A DNA stretch of 8,025 bases from JBGSPL01 sp964511435 (lineage in GTDB: Bacteria; Patescibacteriota; CPR2; UBA1875; CAIMLA01), in NCBI GenBank assembly GCA_964511435.1, contig CAZEFH010000020.1, positions 1 to 8,025 of the forward strand. Reading direction: 5' to 3'. A program made the position numbers and the translations under genes. Below are positions 1 to 6,497 of this stretch, piece after piece. How positions within the stretch are numbered: position 1 is the first letter of the stretch; the number at the start of each line of letters is the position of its first letter. The notes beneath the pieces are model-generated. The model was not told where the DNA came from. It was given only the letters and a program-made list of their open reading frames with translations, and searched no databases.

Positions 1-24
1 TTATATTACTTTCAATTATGACTT

Positions 25-54
25 GCGGGGAGCGCTCAACCGAGCGCTCCCCGC
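25..54. repeat. Perfect 13-bp inverted repeat spanning the 3' end of the last gene
   Basis: The arms at 25-37 and 42-54 are perfect reverse complements around a 4-base spacer, and very GC-rich (GCGGGGAGCGCTC and its complement). On the minus strand the upstream arm encodes the last residues of the 56-aa protein, and its TGA stop falls at the loop/second-arm boundary. The hairpin is followed on the minus strand by AAGTCATAATTG, with no T-tract, so it is not a canonical intrinsic terminator. It could still act as a transcript 3'-end stabiliser or a weak terminator. The structure is seen directly; the role is inferred. Confidence 0.75.
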
Positions 55-206
55 TTGCGTAGCTCGTCTTCTACTTCCTGTACGGCTTTTACCCAAAACT
101 CTGGGTCTTTGCCGGTTCGAAAGTAGCTGCAAAAGAACTTGCGCAGAATATATTTACGCTGTAGCTCCTCTGTGGTGTCATTACTGACATTCCACTTCAC
201 TGCCAT
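36..206 (-). CDS. Small hypothetical protein, 56 aa
   Basis: I do not recognise this protein. The chosen ATG at 206 gives a soluble, charged 56-residue product beginning MAVKWNVSNDTTEEL, with an aromatic/basic centre (KFFCSYFRTG, about residues 23-32) and a predicted-helical acidic/basic C-terminus (VQEVEDELRKRG). It has no signal peptide, membrane segment or known motif. The ATG is preceded by a purine-rich AGAGGGG about nine bases upstream, which is better than the longer start at 263, so the frame is probably translated. It lies 69 bases after uvrA on the same strand. A TACAAT at 238-243 could be a -10 box, but no -35 supports it, so readthrough from uvrA is equally likely. Its last codons and stop are embedded in a perfect inverted repeat. 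Confidence 0.6.
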   Translation of the reverse strand: MAVKWNVSNDTTEELQRKYILRKFFCSYFRTGKDPEFWVKAVQEVEDELRKRGALG

Positions 207-275
207 GACTGCCACCCCTCTCTTGTGGCTTACTACGATTGTACTAGGATCACTTCCTAACACCGGTACTATTAT

Positions 276-3086
276 CTATTTCAAAACCTTCGCGAGGTAC
301 TGACCGGTAAATGAACGAGGTGCTTTCACCACTTCTTCCGGCGTACCGACGGCGACTACTTCACCGCCAGCATTTCCGCCCTCAGGACCAAGGTCGATAA
401 TCCAATCTGCACACTTGATGACTTCGAGATTGTGCTCAATCACAAGGACTGAATTCCCAGCATCAACAAGCTTATTAAGAACTACCATCAGCCTGGCCAC
501 ATCATCAAAGTGGAGACCAGTAGTAGGCTCATCTAGAATATATAAAGTTTTCCCAGTTGCACGTCTAGCAAGCTCTGAAGCAAGCTTTACGCGCTGGGCC
601 TCACCACCAGAAAGCGTTGTAGCCGGCTGACCCAGTCGAATATATCCCAGCCCCACTTCAACCAAAGTCTCTAGCTTACGTTTAATCTGAGGGATGTTCT
701 GAAAGAAATCATAGGCCTCAGCAACGGTCATATCAAGAACGTCAGAGATATTCTTGCCCTTATAGTGGATTTCCAAAGCTTCTTTGTTGTAGCGCTTACC
801 ACCACATTCCTCACAGGTAACATAAACGTCGGGTAAGAAATGCATCTCTATCTTGAGGATCCCCTCGCCACGACAAGCTTCACAGCGACCACCCTTTACA
901 TTGAAGGAGAATCTCCCCTGCTTGTAACCACGAATTCTGGCCTCTGGAGTGCCAGCAAAAAGGTCACGAATATCAGTAAATACTCCCGTGTAAGTAGCCG
1001 GATTAGACCTGGGAGTACGTCCAATCGGAGATTGATCAATGTCGATTACTTTGTCCAGATTCTTGAGTCCCATAATTTCCATGTGCTTCCCTGCGGGCTC
1101 CTGTGCATGGTGAAATACTTGAGAAAGTCTCTTCGCCAGGATGTCATTGATAAGACTTGATTTACCCGAGCCAGAAACACCTGTAATTAAAACAAGTTTA
1201 CCAAGAGGGATACCAACTGTAACGTTCTTAAGATTATTTTCACTTGCTCCGACAATCGTGATATCCTTGCCATTCCCTTTTCGACGCTTTTCTGGCGTCA
1301 CAATAACTTTTTCTCCAGACAAATATAGGCCAGTAGTACTATTCTTGTTCGCCTTGATTTGTGTAGGAGTGCCCTCGGCAATAATTCGACCTCCGTGCTC
1401 CCCCGCACCTGGACCGACATCAATAATCCAGTCGGCCTCATTCATTGTGTCTTCGTCGTGCTCGACTACAATCACAGAATTACCTAGATCGCGGAGGTTC
1501 TTCAGTGTTTCTATTAACCGGTTATTATCTCTCTGATGAAGTCCGATAGATGGTTCGTCAAGGATATAAATAACACCCATCAGTGAAGATCCAATCTGAG
1601 TAGCCAAGCGAATTCTTTGGGCCTCACCGCCCGAAAGAGTATTAGCAGAGCGATCAAGTGTAAGGTAGCTAAGGCCGACATTAATAAGAAAACCGAGACG
1701 CTCACGAACCTCCTTTAGAATCTGCCTCGCTACTACCATATCTCGCTCTGAGAGCTTGACTTCGTTAAAAAATTCTAACGTCTCATTGATCGGCATGGTC
1801 GTAACATCAAAAATTGACTTGTCAGCCAGTGTAACCGCAAGAACCTCTGGCTTTAGGCGTTTACCTTTGCATTTTGGACAAATCCGAAGCGCCATATATT
1901 TTTCAATTTCTTTCCTGACATAGTCAGAATCAGTTTCGTGGTAACGACGTTCAAGATTCGCTATAACACCCTCATAAGTTGCTTCATAGGTCCTAGTGCC
2001 CATATGAACAGTAAATACCTCGTCTCCAGTGCCATACATTACAATATCAATAATCTTATCTGGCAAAGTCTCTACTGGCTGATCAGTGGTAAAGCCATAT
2101 TTTTCTCCAACCGCATCAAGAAGTTTCGTGTACCAACTCATTCTGGCAGTAGTACGGCTCCATGGACGGATTGCACCCTCGGCAAGAGTAAATTTCTGAT
2201 TCGGCATCACTAAACTAGGATCAATCTCAAGCTTAGTCCCAAGACCAGTACAGACCGGACAGGCACCATGAGGACTATTAAACGAGAAGCTGCGGGGAGA
2301 AATCTCTGGCAAGTTTACGTGGCAGTTTGGGCAAGCAAAATTTTGAGAAAAAATCTGTTCCTTACCGGTATCGTTATTTAGAAGTATCATCACACCTTCG
2401 CCGAGATTGATTGCATTTTCTACTGATTCGGTAAGACGTTTAATAATTTCAGGTTCCACAATAAGGCGGTCTACCACAGCTTCGATATTATGTTTAATAT
2501 TTTTATCTAAGTCATGTTCTTCATCTATGTCGTAGATTTTCCCATCGACACGTACTCTAGCATAACCAGCCTTTTTTAAACCATCGAAAACGTATTTATG
2601 GACACCCTTTTTGTCCTTGATAATAGGTGCCAGAATCATGAAGCGAGTATCGCGAGGCAGCTCCATAATCTGCTCTACGATCTGAGGTATAGTTTGCTTA
2701 GCAATCACCTGGCCACAAATCGGACAATGCGGTACCCCTATACGCGCAAAAAGTAAGCGCAGGTAGTCGTATATTTCTGTGACGGTGCCGACAGTTGAAC
2801 GAGGATTACGTGTAGTCGACTTTTGATCAATGGAAATAGCCGGCGAGAGACCTTCTATCTGATCTACGTCCGGTTTCTCCATTAAGCCAAGGAATTGTCG
2901 GGCATAGCTGGAAAGGCTTTCAACATAACGTCTCTGACCTTCAGCATAAATTGTATCAAAAGCGAGCGAGGATTTGCCCGACCCAGAAAGACCAGTAATA
3001 ACCACTAGTTGGTCACGCGGAATCGTGACGTCGATATTCTTTAGATTGTGCTCACGAGCACCGCGAATGACAATATTGTCGTGCAT
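276..3086 (-). CDS. uvrA: UvrA, excinuclease ABC subunit A (936 aa)
   Basis: UvrA is the damage-sensing ATPase of nucleotide excision repair. It dimerises, scans DNA with UvrB and loads UvrB at lesions in the cytoplasm. At 936 residues it is full length (E. coli 940). From the N-terminus: Walker A GLSGSGKSS (about 32-40), CPICG (121-124), first zinc module CPNC...CPVC (Cys 252, 255, 276, 279), a CPKC pair (403, 406), ABC signature LSGGEAQR (484) with ILDEP, second Walker A GVSGSGKSS (636), the UvrB/DNA-contacting zinc finger C735/C738...C758/C761 (CX2CX19C), and second signature LSGGEAQR (825) with ILDEPTTGLH. All catalytic elements look intact. I chose ATG at 3086 because GAGGTG lies just upstream and the protein then starts like E. 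coli UvrA; a TTG at 3101 would add five residues. It follows uvrB by 74 bases and has its own likely promoter. Confidence 0.98.
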   Translation of the reverse strand: MHDNIVIRGAREHNLKNIDVTIPRDQLVVITGLSGSGKSSLAFDTIYAEGQRRYVESLSSYARQFLGLMEKPDVDQIEGLSPAISIDQKSTTRNPRSTVGTVTEIYDYLRLLFARIGVPHCPICGQVIAKQTIPQIVEQIMELPRDTRFMILAPIIKDKKGVHKYVFDGLKKAGYARVRVDGKIYDIDEEHDLDKNIKHNIEAVVDRLIVEPEIIKRLTESVENAINLGEGVMILLNNDTGKEQIFSQNFACPNCHVNLPEISPRSFSFNSPHGACPVCTGLGTKLEIDPSLVMPNQKFTLAEGAIRPWSRTTARMSWYTKLLDAVGEKYGFTTDQPVETLPDKIIDIVMYGTGDEVFTVHMGTRTYEATYEGVIANLERRYHETDSDYVRKEIEKYMALRICPKCKGKRLKPEVLAVTLADKSIFDVTTMPINETLEFFNEVKLSERDMVVARQILKEVRERLGFLINVGLSYLTLDRSANTLSGGEAQRIRLATQIGSSLMGVIYILDEPSIGLHQRDNNRLIETLKNLRDLGNSVIVVEHDEDTMNEADWIIDVGPGAGEHGGRIIAEGTPTQIKANKNSTTGLYLSGEKVIVTPEKRRKGNGKDITIVGASENNLKNVTVGIPLGKLVLITGVSGSGKSSLINDILAKRLSQVFHHAQEPAGKHMEIMGLKNLDKVIDIDQSPIGRTPRSNPATYTGVFTDIRDLFAGTPEARIRGYKQGRFSFNVKGGRCEACRGEGILKIEMHFLPDVYVTCEECGGKRYNKEALEIHYKGKNISDVLDMTVAEAYDFFQNIPQIKRKLETLVEVGLGYIRLGQPATTLSGGEAQRVKLASELARRATGKTLYILDEPTTGLHFDDVARLMVVLNKLVDAGNSVLVIEHNLEVIKCADWIIDLGPEGGNAGGEVVAVGTPEEVVKAPRSFTGQYLAKVLK

Positions 3087-3124
3087 TTTCACCTCACCCA
3101 AAAATTAGCGCTAGAAACTCCTCC

Positions 3125-3153
3125 ATTCTACCGCGAATGTCAAGTTTTTTCAA
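3125..3153 (-). promoter_or_regulatory. Sigma-70-type promoter for uvrA
   Basis: On the minus strand the uvrB-uvrA gap holds TTGAAA (3148-3153), exactly 17 bases, then TAGAAT (3125-3130); each hexamer matches consensus at five of six positions. Transcription would start near 3118, leaving a leader of about 30 bases that contains the uvrA Shine-Dalgarno GAGGTG. This would let uvrA be transcribed apart from uvrB as well as by readthrough. Called from sequence only. Confidence 0.65.
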
Positions 3154-3160
3154 GAGTATT

Positions 3161-5227
3161 TTAGTGGCTTTTTAGCCTCTTTTTGACAATATTTTGCTCT
3201 TTTGTGATTTGTATATTGGCAATCTGATCTCGTAGTTCTGCAGCTCGTTCAAACTCTAAATTTTTTGCAGCTAGATCCATCTTTCTCTCAAGGTCCTTTA
3301 CCAATCTGCCAAGTTCTTCTGCTGGAATTTTTGTGATATCAAATTCTGGCGCCTCTTTCTCTTCGTGTTTAGCATGGACAATATCTTTGATCGCCTTTTT
3401 GATGCCTTGAGGAGTAATGCCATGGTCAATATTGTACTGTAGCTGAATTTTGCGCCTACGTTCAGTTTCGTCAATTGCCCGTTGCATCGAACCGGTTATC
3501 TTGTCCCCATACATTATCACTCGTCCGTCCTGATGACGAGCAGCACGTCCGATAGTCTGAATCAGGGCCTGCTCACCACGAAGAAATCCTTCCTTGTCCG
3601 CATCTAGGATAGCCACCAGGGATACTTCGGGCAAGTCTATTCCTTCCCTTAGAAGATTTATCCCCACTATCACATCATAGACTCCGAGTCGAAGGTCTCG
3701 TAGTATTTCTGGGCGTTCAAGTGTATGGATATCAGAATGAATGTATTTCACCTTGATACCCATCTCTGCTAAGTATTGCGAGAGTTCCTCCGACATCCTC
3801 TTGGTCAGAGTTGTAATAATCACCCGTTGTTTTTTCGCTGTTGCCGCCCGGATTTCCTTTATGAGATCGTCTATTTGCCCCTCAGTTGGGCGCACTTCTA
3901 TCGTGGGGTCAGTAAGCCCGGTTGGTCGAATAACCTGCTCTGCCACAGCTGGAAAATCTACCCCTCGACGCCTTGCTTCATAAAACTCGGCACTAGTCTT
4001 TACCTGATTCTCGGTACTATGTACTAGCTCATACTCAGCTGGAGTTGCAGAAACATAGATCGCTTGTTTTACATGTTTCTCAAATTCATGAAACTTCAAT
4101 GGTCGATTATCCAGAGCGCTTGGTAGTCGGAAACCAAAATCCACCAAATTTTGTTTACGAGCACGGTCTCCGTTATACATTCCTCTTATCTGGGGTATTG
4201 TCATATGAGATTCATCAATCAGGAGTAAAAAATCCTCAGGAAAATAGTCCAACAGGGTTGCAGGCTCACTTCCCTCTTCTCTATTTGAAAGGAAACGTGA
4301 GTAATTTTCAATTCCTGAACAGTATCCGAGCTCATTCAACATTTCTAGGTCATAATTTGTACGCTGTGATAATCTTTGTGCTTCAAGTAATTTACCCTCA
4401 GATTCAAATTGCTTAACCCTAGCTTCAAGTTCTGCCTGAATCTTCCTAGAGGCTTCGACGATAAGCTCTTTGGTTGTCACAAAGTGTTTCGCCGGGAATA
4501 TCTCAAGTTCATTGAGGCTGTTTAGAATTTCTCCAGTAAGTGGATTAACAAGTTTAATCTTATCGATTTCATTACCAAAAAATTCTATGCGATAAGCAAA
4601 TTCTTCATATGAGGGTTGGATATCTAGAATGTCTCCACGTACCCGAAATTTCCCCCGTTCGAGAGATTTATCATTACGCTCATATTGAACATCAGCAAGT
4701 AACCTCAACAGGCGGTCTCGGCTCCGCTCTTCTCCTACCTTTAGATTTATGGAAAGGTTTTGATATTCTTCGGGATTTCCCAGCCCATAAATACAAGAAA
4801 CCGAAGCAATTATTACAGTATCTGTCCGCGAAAATAAGGCGCTCGTTGCCGCATTACGTAATCTGTCAATCTCCTCATTTACATCCGCATCCTTTTCGAT
4901 ATAAGTATCGGTACGTGCAATATAGGCCTCGGGCTGATAGTAGTCATAGTACGAAACAAAATAATGAACTGCGTTTTCGGGAAAGAATTCTTTAAATTCA
5001 GCATACAATTGTGCCGCCAGGGTCTTGTTGTGAGAAATTATTAACGTTGGTTTCTGAACTTTTTCAATTATTTTTGCCATCGTAAAAGTTTTTCCAGAAC
5101 CAGTTACACCGAGAAGGGTCTGATGCTTTAGACCTGCCAAGAGACCGCGCTCAAGCTTGGCAATTGCCTCTGGCTGGTCTCCGCTGGGATCGAAATCAGA
5201 TTTTAGTTTGAATAGTTTATTTTCCAT
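3161..5227 (-). CDS. uvrB: UvrB, excinuclease ABC subunit B (688 aa)
   Basis: UvrB is the central helicase-like subunit of nucleotide excision repair. UvrA loads it at a lesion, it verifies the damage with its beta-hairpin, then it recruits UvrC for incision. Visible: Walker A GVTGSGKT (40-47), damage-probing hairpin around YYDYYQPEAY (93-102), DESH box (338-341), SATP (393-396), motif V near VGINLLREGIDLPE, arginine-finger motif QTIGRAAR (557-564), and a C-terminal UVR domain with the E-F-E-R-A-A-E-L-R-D core (about 658-667) that binds UvrA/UvrC. It is full length with an intact ATPase. Odd: between YEL (399-401) and EQVIRPTGL (430 on) there are about 28 residues where E. coli and Bacillus have about seven. 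The ATG fits the family N-terminus, but GGAG sits only two bases from it. A GGAG-poor, repeat-containing leader precedes the gene. Confidence 0.98.
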   Translation of the reverse strand: MENKLFKLKSDFDPSGDQPEAIAKLERGLLAGLKHQTLLGVTGSGKTFTMAKIIEKVQKPTLIISHNKTLAAQLYAEFKEFFPENAVHYFVSYYDYYQPEAYIARTDTYIEKDADVNEEIDRLRNAATSALFSRTDTVIIASVSCIYGLGNPEEYQNLSINLKVGEERSRDRLLRLLADVQYERNDKSLERGKFRVRGDILDIQPSYEEFAYRIEFFGNEIDKIKLVNPLTGEILNSLNELEIFPAKHFVTTKELIVEASRKIQAELEARVKQFESEGKLLEAQRLSQRTNYDLEMLNELGYCSGIENYSRFLSNREEGSEPATLLDYFPEDFLLLIDESHMTIPQIRGMYNGDRARKQNLVDFGFRLPSALDNRPLKFHEFEKHVKQAIYVSATPAEYELVHSTENQVKTSAEFYEARRRGVDFPAVAEQVIRPTGLTDPTIEVRPTEGQIDDLIKEIRAATAKKQRVIITTLTKRMSEELSQYLAEMGIKVKYIHSDIHTLERPEILRDLRLGVYDVIVGINLLREGIDLPEVSLVAILDADKEGFLRGEQALIQTIGRAARHQDGRVIMYGDKITGSMQRAIDETERRRKIQLQYNIDHGITPQGIKKAIKDIVHAKHEEKEAPEFDITKIPAEELGRLVKDLERKMDLAAKNLEFERAAELRDQIANIQITKEQNIVKKRLKSH

Positions 5228-5236
5228 TTCTCCATT

Positions 5237-5260
5237 GTCATTCCCGCGAATGCGTAAATC
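5237..5260. repeat. Decayed palindromic repeat (TCATTCCCGCGAA... type) in the uvrB leader
   Basis: The plus strand reads GTCATTCCCGCGAA followed by TGCGTAAATC. From memory of the widely dispersed intergenic palindrome GTCATTCCCGCGAAAGC... I count 21 of 24 positions matching. The left arm and centre are intact, while the right arm, which should read GCGGGAATC, has changed to GCGTAAATC. The stem is therefore partly lost. It abuts the uvrB Shine-Dalgarno. The match to a repeat family is recalled knowledge, not a search result. Confidence 0.45.
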
Positions 5261-5262
5261 TA

Positions 5263-5284
5263 AACACCTAAAATAAGAGGTGTT
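5263..5284 (-). promoter_or_regulatory. Inverted repeat in the uvrB 5' leader
   Basis: On the minus strand AACACCT (5284-5278) pairs perfectly with AGGTGTT (5269-5263) across an 8-base AT-rich loop. It lies just after the predicted transcription start (about 5286), so it would form a hairpin at or near the 5' end of the uvrB mRNA. Alternatively it is a two-fold-symmetric operator. There is no T-tract after it, so it is not a terminator. Confidence 0.4.
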
Positions 5285-5292
5285 ACCCTCTC

Positions 5293-5301
5293 ATTTTAAC
5301 A
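5293..5301 (-). promoter_or_regulatory. Extended -10 promoter candidate for uvrB
   Basis: The minus strand reads TGTTAAAAT: a TG-n extension plus TAAAAT (5293-5298), five of six to consensus. No good -35 is found 16-18 bases upstream (GAGTAA at 17), as is common for extended -10 promoters. Transcription would begin near 5286 with a leader of about 58 bases. Confidence 0.4.
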
Positions 5302-5315
5302 CGTATATACTCGTT

Positions 5316-5564
5316 TTACTCAGTTACTTCAGTACTACTACCGAGGACTTGATTAGTTTTTTCAAATACTTGCTTCGCCTTTACAGCTTCGCGAAGCTGC
5401 TCAATTTGACCTTCCATAGAGCCAATCAGCACCGAGTTAGTATTGGCAATATTTCTTTCCGAAAGCTCGATAAAAAGCCAAGTCCCCCCAGAAATAACTA
5501 TTGTCGTTACAATAACAAACACCGATACGACAACAAGTTTACCAATTTCAATTTTTTGTTTCAC
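5316..5564 (-). CDS. Hypothetical single-span membrane protein, 82 aa
   Basis: I do not recognise a family. The GTG start at 5564 is preferred because AGGAG lies at 5572-5576 with ideal seven-base spacing; an upstream ATG at 5594 has no Shine-Dalgarno. The product has a short basic N-terminus (KQKIEIGK), one hydrophobic span at about residues 9-32, then a polar segment with a likely amphipathic or coiled-coil helix (EGQIEQLREAVKAKQVFEK, about 51-69). Basic residues before the span suggest the C-terminal part lies outside the cytoplasm. It follows the 212-aa anchored protein by 52 bases, and both have the same plan of anchor plus coiled segment, so the two may work together at the membrane. 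That pairing is inference. No enzyme motif is visible. Confidence 0.7.
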   Translation of the reverse strand: MKQKIEIGKLVVVSVFVIVTTIVISGGTWLFIELSERNIANTNSVLIGSMEGQIEQLREAVKAKQVFEKTNQVLGSSTEVTE

Positions 5565-5616
5565 TAAAACACTCCTGACTATACATTCACGCATGAATCT
5601 GAGAATCAGCTGAGAA

Positions 5617-6255
5617 TTACTTATTTATATTAAAGGATTTTACTATTTTATCGAGATTACTAGTATATTTCTCACTATCATCTGTACCTATAAACAAGGT
5701 CTTGTCTCTAAGGGGCAGTAGAATAAAAGCAACACTCTTCTTGGTCTCCCGATCTACTCCAATGTACTTCTTCCCAGAAACACTAGAAACGACTATGTCT
5801 GATTCCTTATAAGGGCTCTTGGACCCCGTAATATAACGCGAGCGAATATCTTTTACCTTAGTTTCATATTTGTCACTATAGACTAGCATCTTAACTGCGG
5901 TAAAGGGACCCCCGAGAGATCGGTCAAAAACAATTGGATTCGGATCTCCGTAAAAAGTCAGGGCTTCCCTTGCTCCTTCTTCCTGCTTAAAATATGTAGA
6001 CCAGACCTTGGGATAATCAAAGGTGAAAGAACCATAACTATCAGGGGCTGTGTATGTCGCCAGTGTCTGCTCTTTTTCAGTCTGAAATTCAGCCTTAAGT
6101 TGTTTTTCTTGTGCGGCTAAACTAGACGATATTTCAGCCTTTTTTACTTTATCGGCATTTGCTAGACTCACACCAAACAATACCAGAAGCCCTAGTGAAA
6201 TTACTAGTAAGATTCCTAGAACTATTGTTACAATCGCCAAGGTTCGCTGATTCAA
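5617..6255 (-). CDS. Membrane-anchored extracytoplasmic protein of unknown function, 212 aa
   Basis: No named gene is recognised. The start is a TTG at 6255, preceded by GGAG at six-base spacing, and one base after the ferredoxin stop. Residues 6-31 are a long hydrophobic span after MNQR; the following LANA-DK could be a signal-peptidase site, but the span is long enough to be an anchor. Residues 35-66 are charged and helical (KAEISSSLAAQEKQLKAEF), followed by a globular region at about 72-211. That region begins SFTFDYPKVWSTYF and ends NLDKIVKSFNI. The F-x-Y-P-x-x-W opening and I-x-x-S-F closing resemble small PsbP-like extracytoplasmic domains found in many bacterial lipoproteins and anchored proteins; this is a fold-level guess. 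No cysteine lipobox or catalytic motif is seen. The Shine-Dalgarno within the ferredoxin 3' end implies translational coupling. Confidence 0.8.
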   Translation of the reverse strand: MNQRTLAIVTIVLGILLVISLGLLVLFGVSLANADKVKKAEISSSLAAQEKQLKAEFQTEKEQTLATYTAPDSYGSFTFDYPKVWSTYFKQEEGAREALTFYGDPNPIVFDRSLGGPFTAVKMLVYSDKYETKVKDIRSRYITGSKSPYKESDIVVSSVSGKKYIGVDRETKKSVAFILLPLRDKTLFIGTDDSEKYTSNLDKIVKSFNINK

Positions 6256-6256
6256 T

Positions 6257-6451
6257 TTATTCTCCGTCAGTTACGGTAATCGCTTGAACAGGGCAGTCAA
6301 GTGCAACCTCTTCTAGATCGCAATCACAGACTGCGCCCTCAATTACTTTAGATTTGCCATCTTCATTAAATTCAAAACACTCCGGACACGCACTAATACA
6401 AGCACCGCAACCGATACAGACCTCTTCGTCAACAACAATCTTTTTTGCCAT
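6257..6451 (-). CDS. Small [4Fe-4S] ferredoxin, 64 aa
   Basis: This is a soluble one-electron carrier. The cluster motif CIGCGACISACP supplies Cys12, Cys15 and Cys18, and the fourth ligand is Cys53 in DCPVQAI, the usual C-x2-C-x2-C...C-P arrangement of mono-cluster bacterial ferredoxins. The second half lacks the other CxxCxxC of 2[4Fe-4S] proteins. Cys22, Cys25, Cys42 and Cys44 remain; by analogy with Desulfovibrio gigas ferredoxin, Cys22 may pair with Cys42 or Cys44 as a disulfide. The protein is strongly acidic, as expected for docking to partners. The ATG at 6451 has a near-perfect AAGGAGG four bases upstream, the strongest Shine-Dalgarno in the window, suggesting high expression. Its redox partner is not encoded nearby. 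It ends one base before the next gene. Confidence 0.93.
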   Translation of the reverse strand: MAKKIVVDEEVCIGCGACISACPECFEFNEDGKSKVIEGAVCDCDLEEVALDCPVQAITVTDGE

Positions 6452-6471
6452 AATTCCTCCTTGATGTGTAA

Positions 6472-6480
6472 ATAATAACA
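6472..6480 (-). promoter_or_regulatory. Extended -10 promoter candidate for the ferredoxin gene
   Basis: The minus strand reads TGTTATTAT, a TG-n extension plus TATTAT (five of six). The start would fall near 6465, leaving about 14 bases of leader that still contain the AAGGAGG site. No good -35 box is seen. It sits in the 46-base gap after the MazG-like gene. Confidence 0.35.
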
Positions 6481-6497
6481 AATATACGCGTAGATTA

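Noticed and set aside
36..38. UGA recoded as glycine, as in some CPR lineages
   Set aside because: TGA acts as a plausible stop here and no long gene in the window contains an in-frame TGA.
245..259. TAGGA-N5-TCCTA inverted repeat as a uvrA terminator
   Set aside because: The stem is only five AT-rich pairs and no T-tract follows on either strand.
3062..3075. A third CCGCGAATG copy near the uvrA start
   Set aside because: It lies in codons for the conserved UvrA N-terminus (Ile-Arg-Gly-Ala), so protein constraint explains it.
3086..3160. A perfect TTGACA on the minus strand in the uvrB-uvrA gap as the -35 box
   Set aside because: It lies only seven bases from TAGAAT and has no -10 at 16-18 bases downstream. 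TTGAAA six bases further upstream gives exact 17-base spacing instead.
3087..5315. SOS/LexA boxes ahead of uvrA or uvrB
   Set aside because: Neither the CTGT-N8-ACAG nor the GAAC-N4-GTTC type of site is present in the two gaps.
5595..5616. Tandem CTGAGAAT copies between the two membrane-protein genes
   Set aside because: Only two 8-base copies, with no symmetry or position suggesting a function; chance is adequate.
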